Source: Endozoicomonas_A sp049275935 (GTDB taxonomy: Bacteria; Pseudomonadota; Gammaproteobacteria; Pseudomonadales; Endozoicomonadaceae). Taken from it: DNA of 64,000 nucleotides. The notes under the pieces are model-generated. The model saw nothing but the letters and a program-made list of their open reading frames with translations, was not told the origin of the DNA and ran no database searches. This document shows, piece by piece, positions 1 to 9,415 of the stretch. The stretch spans positions 4,154,001 through 4,218,000 of the forward strand of contig NZ_CP184830.1 of the NCBI RefSeq assembly GCF_049275935.1, read 5' to 3'. Position numbers and translations under genes: made by a program. Position 1 is the stretch's first letter. Every line of letters begins with the position of its first letter.

Positions 1-2
1 GA

Positions 3-761
3 CAGGATCGACAAACCTTTAATGCATTCAGCGCTGATTATATGCCGGTTGAAGGACTGTCACTGAAATACGCCTACATCAACAAACGCAACCGGATTTT
101 TGCGGAAGAAAAGGATCTGAGATCCAAGGATCATTTGCTCAACGCTTCTTATGCCACACCCTTAGGAAAACTGACCGGCTATGCATACTTGCTTGAGTTG
201 GATGATGATACCGACAACAGTCTGGATACCTACGGCGTGCGACTCTCAGGTTCCGCAGATGTCAGTGACCTGAAACTCCTCTACACCGGAGAGTTTGCCA
301 CTCAGGAGTCCGAATCAGGCTCAGATAAATACGACGCCAATTTCTACTTTGTCGAGGGTGGAGTAGCGATATTCGGTATTACCACCAAAGTGGGTTATGA
401 AGTACTGGGCTCCGATGATGGCAATTATGGCTTCTCGACGCCGCTTGCTACTGCTCATAAGTTCAATGGTTGGGCGGATCAGTTCCTGAGCACTCCTGCT
501 CAGGGTCTTAAAGATCTTTATGCCACAGTTGGTGGCAAGCTTTTTGGTGGTAAGTGGTCGGTCACCTATCACGATTTTAGTGCTGATGAAGAGACCTCCA
601 CTATTGAAGATCTGGGTAAAGAGATCGACCTGGTCTACAGCAAGAAGTTTGGGAAGCACTATAACGCGGGTGTGAAATATGCTACCTATACTGCAGGCGA
701 TGATGCTGCTGGTAAGGTAGATACCGATAAACTCTGGTTGTGGGTGGGTTTAAGTTTCTGA
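3..761 (+). CDS. Outer-membrane porin, alginate-export-type family (3' part only)
   Basis: This is the C-terminal part of a beta-barrel outer-membrane protein whose start lies before the window. The reading frame is open from base 3, ahead of the first internal Met at 42, so the gene enters from the left. The protein shows alternating polar and aromatic strands and ends in a terminal Phe (LWLWVGLSF), the usual C-terminal signature recognised by the BAM complex. Segments such as GYEVLGSDDGNYGFSTPLAT, FNGWADQFL and KLTGYAYLLEL resemble the alginate-export/OprD-like porins of marine gammaproteobacteria. The substrate cannot be told from this fragment. A strong hairpin follows the stop codon, so the gene probably ends its transcription unit. 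Confidence 0.75.
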   Translation, partial: QDRQTFNAFSADYMPVEGLSLKYAYINKRNRIFAEEKDLRSKDHLLNASYATPLGKLTGYAYLLELDDDTDNSLDTYGVRLSGSADVSDLKLLYTGEFATQESESGSDKYDANFYFVEGGVAIFGITTKVGYEVLGSDDGNYGFSTPLATAHKFNGWADQFLSTPAQGLKDLYATVGGKLFGGKWSVTYHDFSADEETSTIEDLGKEIDLVYSKKFGKHYNAGVKYATYTAGDDAAGKVDTDKLWLWVGLSF

Positions 762-770
762 TAACAACGA

Positions 771-794
771 AAAGGGAAGCCTGAGCTTCCCTTT
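771..794 (+). terminator. Hairpin downstream of the porin gene
   Basis: A perfect 10-bp stem, AAAGGGAAGC with GCTTCCCTTT, encloses a CTGA loop 9 bases after the porin stop codon. The T-run is contained in the stem rather than following it, but the form and position fit an intrinsic terminator. Confidence 0.7.
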
Positions 795-854
795 CATAAA
801 ATAGTTATTGATCCCATATTCAATCCGGCTTAGCGGATGTCCAAAATACGATAT

Positions 855-1006
855 TTATCGTCTACTTACCCAATTCTCTATCTGAAGTTTTGATACTCTT
901 TCATAGTCTTGTAAATTTTTGGTTGCCACAATAAGTCCAGACTGACCGCATACCCTGCTATCAGTGTATCTGCAGGTATAGATGTAAATGCATGTGTCGA
1001 TGAGGT
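855..1006 (-). pseudogene. Relic of a PIN-domain (VapC/FitB-like) toxin
   Basis: Read on the minus strand, two adjacent frames together give the C-terminal third of a PIN-domain ribonuclease toxin. One frame carries PADTLIAGYAVS (974 down to about 939). The next frame carries GLIVATKNLQDYERV and ends in NWVSRR-stop at 855. Joined, they match the family pattern in which a conserved ADxLIA helix is followed by LIVATRNxxDFE. The switch between frames near 938 indicates a frameshift. No start, N-terminal active-site part or antitoxin gene remains, so this is a dead fragment. The match is my own recognition of the motif and was not searched. Confidence 0.55.
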
Positions 1007-1069
1007 GCCTGATCATGTCACAGAAATGTGGGTCTGTTATTCTGATGTTACAACTCAGGAAGTTTCGCT

Positions 1070-1930
1070 ATGACTTTTCAAACGAATTCTGCTTTCAAAC
1101 CCAGAATGATAGGCGCTGTGCCTGTTCTTGAAATCGACAATCCTTTTGCCAAAGCCATGATCTCCCTGCAGGGAGGGCAGGTTTTAAGTTATCAGCCAAA
1201 AGGTCAGGAGAAGGTCCTCTGGATGAGCCCGCTAGCGGATATAGTTGAGGGAAAAGCGATTCGTGGTGGCGTGCCCATTTGCTGGCCATGGTTTGGTCCT
1301 CGACAGGAAGGAGGCCCCAATCACGGTTTTGCCCGTACAGAGCTTTGGAAATTTGAGTTGACTGACACGCTGGAGACTGGCGAGACTCGAGTTGTTTTGT
1401 CATTACCGATTGACAGTATCCCGGAATGGGATGGTAAAGCAGGCCTGACTATAGAGATTATTGTTGGCAAAACACTAAGAATCAGTCTGACCTCGAGAAA
1501 CACCGGAGCAGGAAAAGTTGAAATCAGTCAGGCGTTGCATACTTATTTCACCGTATCAAACACGGACCTGATCTGGATTGAAGGACTGGATGGCAAGCGT
1601 TACCTGGATGAGACCGACGACAGCAGAGCCTGCATTCAGGAAGGGGATGTGATCATTCAGGGTGAAGTCGACAGAACCTATATTGATGATAGCGAAGCCT
1701 GCATCCTTCACGATCCTGGTTTGGGAAGAAAAATCACCATCAAAAAATCCGGCAGCAACGGCACAGTCGTCTGGAACCCGGGACCTGTTCGGGCAGAAAA
1801 AATGCATGATGTGCCTACTTTTGATTATAAGTCTATGGTTTGTGTGGAAACGATAACGTTGCCCCAGGTTTCTGTTGGGCTGGAACCGGGGGGGAGTCAT
1901 GTTATGGTGGCTGAGATTTTTGTGGGGTGA
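1070..1930 (+). CDS. D-hexose-6-phosphate mutarotase (YeaD family aldose epimerase)
   Basis: A 286-residue cytoplasmic enzyme of the aldose-1-epimerase superfamily that would interconvert alpha and beta anomers of glucose-6-phosphate and related sugar phosphates. The sequence has the YeaD hallmarks: IRGGVPICWPWFGP near residue 65, GPNHGFAR near residue 83 with the first catalytic-site His, QALHTYF near residue 162 with the second, and the C-terminal WNPGP motif. Length is normal for the family (about 280-300). The ATG follows CAGGAAGTTTCGCT, giving an AGGAA ribosome-binding site at a reasonable distance. It stands alone between the PIN relic and the convergent pilin operon. Confidence 0.9.
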   Translation: MTFQTNSAFKPRMIGAVPVLEIDNPFAKAMISLQGGQVLSYQPKGQEKVLWMSPLADIVEGKAIRGGVPICWPWFGPRQEGGPNHGFARTELWKFELTDTLETGETRVVLSLPIDSIPEWDGKAGLTIEIIVGKTLRISLTSRNTGAGKVEISQALHTYFTVSNTDLIWIEGLDGKRYLDETDDSRACIQEGDVIIQGEVDRTYIDDSEACILHDPGLGRKITIKKSGSNGTVVWNPGPVRAEKMHDVPTFDYKSMVCVETITLPQVSVGLEPGGSHVMVAEIFVG

Positions 1931-1948
1931 TTGGTTTTTTTGGAATGG

Positions 1949-1969
1949 AGCCCTCAGGTTTAGAGGGCT
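1949..1969. terminator. Bidirectional hairpin between convergent genes
   Basis: AGCCCTC and GAGGGCT form a 7-bp stem around AGGTTTA. It sits between the mutarotase stop (1930) and the end of pilE of operon A (1979) and could terminate both. T-runs are poor on both sides, so this is a weaker call. Confidence 0.5.
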
Positions 1970-1978
1970 TGTTCGAGG

Positions 1979-2428
1979 CTAGTTCCAGACGTTTACGAGT
2001 GTACCTGTCCCTCCTCGCTGTCCTAGCGAGGTCAGGGTTATAGTATCTCCTGCAGTTATACCTGAAGCACCGGTAGCCGTTGCAGTTAAAGTGTAAGTCA
2101 CTCCACCCGCTGGAACAGCAATGGTAAGGTTGAAGTTCGGGTTGCCGGTTTCCGGGCTTTGGGTGGCAAAAATGCTTGGTGCACCGTTGTCATTATCGCC
2201 ATCGCCATCAGCTGCAGAAGCTCCTAAATAAGAACCTGTTTGAGCTCTTTGCCTTTCCATCGCATTCGCCAATCCCGTGAGTGAGGCACGTGCATCCGCT
2301 GTAGCCGTATCCTGTACCTGTTGGTTATAGGCAGGAATTGCTACAGCAGCCAGTATTCCAATGATTGCTATAACAATCATCATCTCTATCAGTGTAAAGC
2401 CTTTTTCTGTTGTTCTTATATCTTTCAT
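1979..2428 (-). CDS. pilE: PilE-like type IV pilin, operon A
   Basis: A 149-residue prepilin, last gene of operon A. The leader MKDIRTTEKG is followed by FTLIEMMIVIAIIGILAAVA, the class IVa cleavage site (G | F) with Glu at position +5 and the hydrophobic N-terminal helix. PilD would cleave and N-methylate it. The C-terminal half is Thr/Ala/Gly-rich (TYTLTATATGASG) and lacks the usual C-terminal Cys pair. It starts 2 bases after the pilY1 stop, so the two are translationally close. In Pseudomonas this position belongs to the minor pilin PilE, needed for pilus priming. Confidence 0.88.
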   Translation of the reverse strand: MKDIRTTEKGFTLIEMMIVIAIIGILAAVAIPAYNQQVQDTATADARASLTGLANAMERQRAQTGSYLGASAADGDGDNDNGAPSIFATQSPETGNPNFNLTIAVPAGGVTYTLTATATGASGITAGDTITLTSLGQRGGTGTLVNVWN

Positions 2429-2430
2429 GG

Positions 2431-5400
2431 CTATCGAACCTGTCTCCAGTAGCTACTGCCTTCAAAGTTTGGACAAGCTACTTCTTCTCCATCTGTACCA
2501 TTAAACATCAAGCATGTAGAGTCGTTTCCTGAAGATGGGTTTTCTTCACCATCTGGATCTGGGGTTTCGCCATCTGGAGATGGGTTTTCGCCATCTGGAG
2601 TTGGATTTGTACCACCTCCGGGCGGAGGAGTTCCTCCATCCGGCTGAGGTGAAGGTTCTGAATCAGAACCCTCGTCTTTTGCAAGCCGAATGAACACGCT
2701 GGCATCGACAATACCATTGGTATTAATCCGATCGCGATCAATAACCTGCCCGTCCAGGCTTGTTTTCCATGCCCAGCTCCGACCAGTAACTGCTGAACAA
2801 GTGTTGGTTGCATCCGCCTCTGGTGTAAAACTGCTGAAATAAATTTCACTGTTATAAATAGTCGGATCACTCAGAACTTTTTCATGCAAGCCAGGAATCG
2901 TCGACATACTGAGATACCAGCCTTTCTGAAGGGTATCAGAGCCTGTTGGTACTGATGTTACGTAATCACCGTCACTGTTTTGTGAATAACTGATTTCTAT
3001 CAGGTCGTTATTGTTCACGTTATACATTGTATGCTTCGGTACGGATCGCTTGGACTTATAGTTGTCGTCGCTGCTGTCAGAGCTAAAACTTGGGTTGTAT
3101 AACTCCTCACTGGTAATGAAGAAAAAGCGATCTTCGGTGTGCTGGTTAATTCTTCCCAAAGGGTCAGAGCGTTTTCCACTACCTATGGCAATGCCTATAT
3201 TAAGGCGTCCGTTTTTTCCGAAGGTTGTAATGTCGGGACGGGTATAGAATTTGCGCGCGTTCTCTGCTTGTGTGCTCTGAGAAGTATTTTGAGCTGTTGG
3301 ATAACCGATGTAAGCCATAACCCCGTCGTCGGAATCCCAGGTTCCATTACCATCCGAGTCACTTGGCCAGACTAGATTACCCAATTCACTTCTTGAAGTA
3401 ACAGCACAGTGATCGTTGCTGTACTCTCCGTTAGCGTTTGAAATGGGTATACACTGATTCAGGTATAATCGCCAAAGCTGGCCTCCGGTATCTCCGAACA
3501 GAATCTGATCCGGGAATCCATCACCTTGGAGATCGGCCAGGCTGACTCCGCCAGGGATGCTGTATTGCATCTTATTCAGCTTAAGTGAGGCAGTATTATC
3601 TGGGCTTGCGTGCCAAAGGAGTTCTCCAGTACTTGCATCAACAATATATATTGCATTACCCATGGTGTCTGTCCTGTATATTGAAGAGGCATCCTGACTG
3701 TTGTCGTAGCCTCCTGAAAAGACAAGTACATCAATGGCTTCAGTAAGGTTGCTGCTTACTTTGTTATCTATTGAGCTGTCGACCGACTTACCTATTCTTA
3801 TTTTTGCTTTAATTGGCTTCGACCAGGTTTGTCCAAGTCGACTGAAATTACCTTCACCTCCACGAATGAACCAAAGCATTTCAGGAGTGCTTAAATCTGT
3901 GACATCCAATGCATAATAGTTTCGTCCTCCGCGACGCATGCCTACATAGGCATATACGAACTCATTCGGGTTTAGAGTGTCACTGGGTATTAACAGGGTA
4001 TCGCTGTCATTGTCGTAGTCCATAGTGTCTGCACCACCATAGATCACACCATTACCATTTACATCGTTGGTCCATAAGGTAATGTCACCATCCAAACCAT
4101 AGGGGCGGCCCTGCTGTCCTGGTATACGGCTTGTTGTGTTGTTTTCTTCGAGAGTGTCCAGGATTGGCAATAATTCTTGTGGAATAAACGAGAAGTATTC
4201 CATGTTTTGCTCTTGGCCGGATGTAGGGGTGGTGTTGAATGCATGGAACATTCCATCATTGCTGCCAATAAACAGGGCAAGCTCCAGGTTATCTTCACTA
4301 CAACTGTAGAGGTTGTCTACGGTTTGGTTACGACACCGGTAGTTTGCTAATGCTGGTGTAGAGTGGAGGGGATCTCCCATCCAGGTGTTAGGATTTCTTA
4401 CCCAATTTATTAATTCATTCTTCCTGGCAACATCAGCATTATCCAGGCCAAAGAGGTCAGGTGTCAGATTTGAGTTTGTAATTTTCAATTGTTGATTATC
4501 AGCCGCAATAGATACAGAACTGCCCGCTGGGTTTTGACCAATGTAGGTAAATATCTTACGGTTGTCTGCACCATTGAAGCGACTGGCTGCACCACCTTCA
4601 TCAACATTTTTGCCATCCTGCGTGGCACTCCAAAAACTCTTGGAGGCATCATTAAAGAAACCTGTTTCCTGATCTATAGCCGGTAGAGGGGGGGTGCTAC
4701 CGTCATAAATTTCTGTGGAGTCATTATTGTCAGTGAGCAACTGGTACTTTTTAAGGTTTCCTATCCAGCGATCGGTGAGAGAGGGCTTGAAGACGCTGTA
4801 GAAAATCTTGTTCAGGTGCCGGGATTGGTTGAATGAGTTTGCAGCAACACCAGGCGCTGCAAAAGTACTTTCCTTGTCAAGAATGCCGTTAACAATATCG
4901 TTGAAAGCATTTGCCAGATCCTGAGCGTTTTTTGCCTCATAGTAGCCTACTTCGCTATCGGGCTTCGTTCTGTCTCTTCCCTGATAGGCCAAATTCTGCA
5001 TGAACTGTTTGGCATTCTGATCAGCTTGTGTTGCAAAAGCGATTGTGTGGGTGGTTACTGTATTGACAGACTCAACGGTATCAACCAGGTCGTTTGTAGC
5101 CATCCAGTTTGCAAGGGATCTGCCACACTTTTCACCATCATTGTAGGCATCTCCTGAACAGGTCTGGCCGATCAAGCTGGCAATGCCATCTATTGCTGTA
5201 GAGGTATTGCTGTTCGCTTGTCCATCAGTCAACAATACAAGATGGTTGGATTGGCAAGAGTTAACTATGGGAGTTTGGTTTCCTCGAAAAATGCTTGTGT
5301 AGTAATTGGCTGCATTGTACATACTCGGAACAATGGGGGTGCCTCCACCAGCCGACATATTGTCAACAAGAGATACGAGATGATCTTTAACTCTATAGCC

Positions 5401-7464
5401 TGCACTTGTGTCGATACCACCGTCTGCGACTTTAACTATCAGTCGAGGGGAAGATGATGGACTATTATCGTAACTCTTTGCATAACGCTCACCCCCGGTG
5501 GCCTTGAGGATCAGTGTCAGATTATTGCCAGCCTGCCAGCCATTTCTGCTGATGACTTCAGTGATAACATCTTTTATGTCCGGTGAGCGATAAGTGATGC
5601 CAGTAATCCAGTTTTCCTGAATTGACCAGTCAACAGATGCAGAGGTTAAGCCGCTGCGATAGCTGATATTTCTGTAGCCACTGACAAATGCTGACGAAGT
5701 ATCCCGATCCTCTGCCTGAATACGGATTGACATGTTCCCTGAATTATTATTATGTGAGGTCAATTCAAGATAGGCTTCTAAAATGGTGGCATTTTTCTTC
5801 AGGGGTAATCTTGGGTAATGAAGACCGCCTGTAGAATAGGTGCTTGAATTACCACCCATGCGAATCTCATTGTTATATAAATAGATACCTCCATCAGAGT
5901 TCCACTCATAAGCATCCTGATCTGAACCATTAATGCGCGTGTTAATGATAGAGGTTATGCAACCCGATCCGTTTGCGGGTGGAGTGTATTGAACAACGAG
6001 GCGAGGCTTTTTAGCATTGTTCCTGTCAATGCTGTAGGCAGTTCGGTTACCACTTCCAGAACCCTTGCTAATATAGAAGGTGCTGCTGTCATTTCCACAC
6101 CAGTTACTATCATTAACAACCTCTTGAAGTAGGCTTGCTACATCAACCTCATGAACACTTGGATCTTCGGAAGTTCCTGCGGACCAGCTTCCGGGAGTCC
6201 AGGTTATAGGTCCGTATTTTTCCCTGCTGCTGAGGTTCTGATTATTTTGAGAAAATGAATTATTGTGGTTGCCTGTTGGTTTTCCTGCGAAGACATTAAA
6301 AGATATAGGCTCAGAACTGTTTTCAGTGGATGTAAACTCTATTTTTGCACTGTTTATTGTTGAGCCGCTGGGGATCCCTACTGACTGGAAGCGAACTCCT
6401 GTTAATTTTTCAACAGTACTTTCCGGTACAGAGTATTTTATGAACAGTTTGGGGGCGTAGCTTTTATAGCTCCCATCGGATTGTTCTTTGAATATATGAC
6501 GATCATTGGGTGTTCCACCAATAACTTCCATGAAAAGAGCCAGATTGTTCAGCTTCTCACCAGCCGTCCAATTGAGCGATGCATCGTTCAGAATCGATTG
6601 TATAACACTTGATATATCGTCAGTTACTCCGTTGGTGTTACTTAACCAGTCATCAGGTTCCCAAACATGGCTGGCAGAAGTTCGAGGCCTATTTCCAAAA
6701 TTACTTTGATCCGGTCCCATTGATTGCGGGTTTTTCGCCAGCTCTGCATCAATTTTAATTTCCACAAACTCATCGGTATCATACGTGCTGCGAAATTTAA
6801 TATGAGCCTCTTCGATAATGGCATTAAAGGGTATTTCGAGATTTCTGAAATACAGCCCATTCAACTGAGTGCTATAAAATGAATAGTATGATGTGTTATA
6901 CCAAATTGAACCATCTGAACTGAGCCCTTCAGGACTGTCATAATAGTTTTGAAGCTGATAAGTTCGCTCTTGACTATTTATAGCTGAACTGCTCACAACA
7001 CCTAGTGTGAGAGTGTTGGAAGATGTAGTTACCGCGCCCGTCGTGAGATCTTCAGTAGCATCATCGGTTGATTCTAAAAGCTCAGGTGTTCCAGCCAGAA
7101 TAATATCTGAGCCATAAAGGGCATCAATATCCGTAACAGGAAAAGTGAGTCGGCTTGACTCTCCTGATCGGGCGTGAAGTTTCATTAAACCAGCATTGAT
7201 GTCAGATGCATTTGCCATAATGTCACCAAATGACTGCTTAAGAACATCAAGGCGAGAGTCTTCTCCATAGCCTGCATCATAGTTATCTGTGAGTGACCAA
7301 TCCATCGAACCTGAGTTATCAAGGATAAAAAGTACATTAGGCTTGATTGAACTATCATAGTTTGGATTGCTCAGGAATATGTCTGTATCGTCACTCCATG
7401 TTGCAGTACTGGTGGTGAGTAAAAGGGAAGTGAGTAAAGTTATATTAATGGACTTCAATTTCAT
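2431..7464 (-). CDS. pilY1: PilY1-type pilus tip adhesin, vWA domain with three inserted beta modules, operon A
   Basis: A 1677-residue secreted protein, much longer than the roughly 1160 residues of P. aeruginosa PilY1. A signal peptide (residues 1-24) is followed by a von Willebrand A domain whose MIDAS motif is intact (D49-x-S51-x-S53 in FILDNSGSM). The domain is interrupted at roughly residues 150-690 by three DNRLRE-like beta modules. Each ends with a pattern like D(I/V)xxVIQ...W..G..L...L...RLxV. The vWA resumes with HLVLLTDGQANS. The C-terminal half is the PilY1 beta-propeller (FIGSNDGMFHAFN, YVGMRRGGRNYYALDV) with an Asp-rich calcium-loop-like segment (DYDNDSDT). The end is a Pro/Gly/Asp tail followed by two Cys. 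Expected role: pilus-tip adhesion, extension control and surface sensing. Confidence 0.9.
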   Translation of the reverse strand: MKLKSINITLLTSLLLTTSTATWSDDTDIFLSNPNYDSSIKPNVLFILDNSGSMDWSLTDNYDAGYGEDSRLDVLKQSFGDIMANASDINAGLMKLHARSGESSRLTFPVTDIDALYGSDIILAGTPELLESTDDATEDLTTGAVTTSSNTLTLGVVSSSAINSQERTYQLQNYYDSPEGLSSDGSIWYNTSYYSFYSTQLNGLYFRNLEIPFNAIIEEAHIKFRSTYDTDEFVEIKIDAELAKNPQSMGPDQSNFGNRPRTSASHVWEPDDWLSNTNGVTDDISSVIQSILNDASLNWTAGEKLNNLALFMEVIGGTPNDRHIFKEQSDGSYKSYAPKLFIKYSVPESTVEKLTGVRFQSVGIPSGSTINSAKIEFTSTENSSEPISFNVFAGKPTGNHNNSFSQNNQNLSSREKYGPITWTPGSWSAGTSEDPSVHEVDVASLLQEVVNDSNWCGNDSSTFYISKGSGSGNRTAYSIDRNNAKKPRLVVQYTPPANGSGCITSIINTRINGSDQDAYEWNSDGGIYLYNNEIRMGGNSSTYSTGGLHYPRLPLKKNATILEAYLELTSHNNNSGNMSIRIQAEDRDTSSAFVSGYRNISYRSGLTSASVDWSIQENWITGITYRSPDIKDVITEVISRNGWQAGNNLTLILKATGGERYAKSYDNSPSSSPRLIVKVADGGIDTSAGYRVKDHLVSLVDNMSAGGGTPIVPSMYNAANYYTSIFRGNQTPIVNSCQSNHLVLLTDGQANSNTSTAIDGIASLIGQTCSGDAYNDGEKCGRSLANWMATNDLVDTVESVNTVTTHTIAFATQADQNAKQFMQNLAYQGRDRTKPDSEVGYYEAKNAQDLANAFNDIVNGILDKESTFAAPGVAANSFNQSRHLNKIFYSVFKPSLTDRWIGNLKKYQLLTDNNDSTEIYDGSTPPLPAIDQETGFFNDASKSFWSATQDGKNVDEGGAASRFNGADNRKIFTYIGQNPAGSSVSIAADNQQLKITNSNLTPDLFGLDNADVARKNELINWVRNPNTWMGDPLHSTPALANYRCRNQTVDNLYSCSEDNLELALFIGSNDGMFHAFNTTPTSGQEQNMEYFSFIPQELLPILDTLEENNTTSRIPGQQGRPYGLDGDITLWTNDVNGNGVIYGGADTMDYDNDSDTLLIPSDTLNPNEFVYAYVGMRRGGRNYYALDVTDLSTPEMLWFIRGGEGNFSRLGQTWSKPIKAKIRIGKSVDSSIDNKVSSNLTEAIDVLVFSGGYDNSQDASSIYRTDTMGNAIYIVDASTGELLWHASPDNTASLKLNKMQYSIPGGVSLADLQGDGFPDQILFGDTGGQLWRLYLNQCIPISNANGEYSNDHCAVTSRSELGNLVWPSDSDGNGTWDSDDGVMAYIGYPTAQNTSQSTQAENARKFYTRPDITTFGKNGRLNIGIAIGSGKRSDPLGRINQHTEDRFFFITSEELYNPSFSSDSSDDNYKSKRSVPKHTMYNVNNNDLIEISYSQNSDGDYVTSVPTGSDTLQKGWYLSMSTIPGLHEKVLSDPTIYNSEIYFSSFTPEADATNTCSAVTGRSWAWKTSLDGQVIDRDRINTNGIVDASVFIRLAKDEGSDSEPSPQPDGGTPPPGGGTNPTPDGENPSPDGETPDPDGEENPSSGNDSTCLMFNGTDGEEVACPNFEGSSYWRQVR

Positions 7465-7478
7465 GGAGGCTGTTCCTG

Positions 7479-7928
7479 TTACTCCAATATCGCTTTAATA
7501 AAACCAGCCTCAAGTTCTGTGACTGTATTCGCATTATTCATGTTTGCATTGCTGACAGTTCGAAAGCGGTAGAGCTTAAGACCATCAGAACGTAAGCCTT
7601 GTCCCTGAACGATACCTACCCGGGTGGTGGTTGCCTGAGCTGCAACCTGGGAGCCAGAGGCGTCAGTAAATATGAAGGTTTGTGTGTATCCACCTTCTCC
7701 AGCCTGATCAACGGCAAATTTGAGATCCATATCGTTTTCATTCTGGCTTAAGCTACTTTCAGCAGCTTGAAACGTTGAGTTTTTTTGTTGAACAGTCAGA
7801 GAGATGCGCTGATCCAGAGTGGAGTAACGTACTGATCCGATTGCAATTACGGTAACCAATAGCAAAATTATCAAAGAGATGAATAGAATTGCACCTCTTT
7901 CAGATTTATAGGGGGCCCTTGTTTTCAT
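7479..7928 (-). CDS. pilX: PilX-like minor pilin, operon A
   Basis: A 149-residue protein with the PilX N-terminus: a short basic leader (MKTRAPYKSERG) and one hydrophobic helix (AILFISLIILLLVTVIAIGS). As is typical for PilX, the Glu at +5 is absent. The next segment, RYSTLDQRISLTVQQKNSTFQAAESSL, matches the conserved PilX_N region in which the (F/Y)xAAEsAL motif recurs in all four PilX copies of this window. It lies 14 bases before pilY1 and 6 after pilW, inside one operon. PilX is part of the priming complex at the pilus tip. Confidence 0.85.
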   Translation of the reverse strand: MKTRAPYKSERGAILFISLIILLLVTVIAIGSVRYSTLDQRISLTVQQKNSTFQAAESSLSQNENDMDLKFAVDQAGEGGYTQTFIFTDASGSQVAAQATTTRVGIVQGQGLRSDGLKLYRFRTVSNANMNNANTVTELEAGFIKAILE

Positions 7929-7934
7929 TTCTGA

Positions 7935-8903
7935 TTATCCCCGATTTCTTAAGTTGATTGTTGTTGTAAAAACTCTCCTGAGGAAACGGTCATTAGCAAC
8001 AAATTGATTGTTTGCGGCAGCCGTGTTCAGAATAGGGAAAGTTTGTTGAGTTGCCTGAGGAAGTACAGCTGCTCTTGAGACGGCAATTAGACTGATTCTA
8101 ACCTTTCTGAGGTTTTGCCATTGGCAGTCACCCGCTGTGTTACCAAAGTCGCTTATATCACAGTATCTCAGGCCACCATTATCTATGACGCCATATAGAA
8201 CTTGCATGTTCTCGATGCCGTCAACCATATTGACGCCATCACGGCGAAGTGTCGTTCCGTTGATGTCGTATATGAGACCTTGGGGCACACCTGCAACCAT
8301 ACTCCCTACTCTGAATAATGGATGACTCTGATTGCACGTGCTATCAGGAGTGCACGTGGACAGGAGAACCATGTCACTAGTATCGATATTTTGTTGTGGT
8401 GTAATTTGAGTAGTGTTTGCAGCACCAGCATTAGGAGTAAATATGGCAACGTTCTGGCAGTCTGAAACAAGGAAGATATCATTGGCATCGTATGTCACAG
8501 AGTTCTCCAGAGTAATACTACCTGCAGAAAAAAAACTGCTGACATCGGTATCGGAAAACTCTTCTGATGCTGTAAACATCATTAAAGTATCATTGTTTGT
8601 GCCATTTCCTTCAGTGCCACCTAATGCCTGATTTGCAAAATTAAGCACAGAGTTATTCATCGAGGTCATAGTGGATGGGGCACAGTCTCCCTGATATCCA
8701 GCCATTCTAATGTCGCGCTTAATCATATCCATAGCTATTCGAGCACTCTCCCTGATTTGAGAAAGTGCAGTTTCTGTTGCATTGGAGGTAACTGAGTCAG
8801 CAAACATCCGGGTTACGCCCAGCATTAATAAGGCACTGAGGGCAATAGCCACCATGAGTTCTACAAGGCTAAGACCGAGTTGTTTTGAGTTGTACGACTT
8901 CAT
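7935..8903 (-). CDS. pilW: PilW-like minor pilin, operon A
   Basis: A 322-residue prepilin. The leader MKSYNSKQLG precedes LSLVELMVAIALSALLMLG, with the cleavage site after Gly and Glu at +5. The next stretch, ESARIAMDMIKRDIRMAGYQG, is the conserved PilW signature. The rest is a large pseudopilin head with several Cys (CAPST, CQNV, CTPDSTCNQ) and ends in the shared motif NDRFLRRVFTTTINLRNRG. It overlaps pilV by 4 bases (ATGA), which indicates coupled translation. Confidence 0.88.
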   Translation of the reverse strand: MKSYNSKQLGLSLVELMVAIALSALLMLGVTRMFADSVTSNATETALSQIRESARIAMDMIKRDIRMAGYQGDCAPSTMTSMNNSVLNFANQALGGTEGNGTNNDTLMMFTASEEFSDTDVSSFFSAGSITLENSVTYDANDIFLVSDCQNVAIFTPNAGAANTTQITPQQNIDTSDMVLLSTCTPDSTCNQSHPLFRVGSMVAGVPQGLIYDINGTTLRRDGVNMVDGIENMQVLYGVIDNGGLRYCDISDFGNTAGDCQWQNLRKVRISLIAVSRAAVLPQATQQTFPILNTAAANNQFVANDRFLRRVFTTTINLRNRG

Positions 8904-9415
8904 ATTTCAAAACCCATTTCGTAGCTTCGCTGTAAAAGTTGTTGTGATCCGCTATCAGTTTCCTGCCAGTTGATTGTTAGAGTAAATTGATTATTGTTCT
9001 GGGCCAGAGATGCTGTGGCACCAGCAATTGTTGGTTGCCAGTTATTGCCATCAAGCCCTATATTGTTCACATCAACAATGTGATCCAGCCATTCTCTGAT
9101 GTCGTGTGCGGCAAGCTGGTCTGGATTGCATCCTCCTCCTTGAAAGATACAAGCAGGGTCATTAGGTGCGGCGAGCTGACCATTACCGTAGCTGCCATTG
9201 AGAGCAGCGTCTCTGTTATTTCTCATTCTCTCTGCCAGGTCATAGGCCAGAAGAGCAGCTTGTGTTCTGGAAGCGGCCCCCTGAGATGATTGGCTGCCCA
9301 ATAATTGAAGGCTGGCCATTCCCAGAAGACCTATAGACAAGACTAAAACGGCTACAAGAATTTCAATGAGCGTGAACCCCTGTACCATTTCTGAGGTGAG
9401 TTTATTCCCGGTCAT
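8900..9415 (-). CDS. pilV: PilV-like minor pilin, operon A
   Basis: A 171-residue type IV prepilin with leader MTGNKLTSEMVQG and helix FTLIEILVAVLVLSIGLLGM (cleavage after Gly, Glu +5). The sequence AxLQLLGSQSSQGAASRTQAALLAYDLAERMRNN is the PilV signature, repeated in form in the three other operons. It overlaps fimT upstream and pilW downstream by 4 bases each. PilV, PilW and PilX together form the minor-pilin complex that carries PilY1. Confidence 0.9.
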   Translation of the reverse strand: MTGNKLTSEMVQGFTLIEILVAVLVLSIGLLGMASLQLLGSQSSQGAASRTQAALLAYDLAERMRNNRDAALNGSYGNGQLAAPNDPACIFQGGGCNPDQLAAHDIREWLDHIVDVNNIGLDGNNWQPTIAGATASLAQNNNQFTLTINWQETDSGSQQLLQRSYEMGFEI

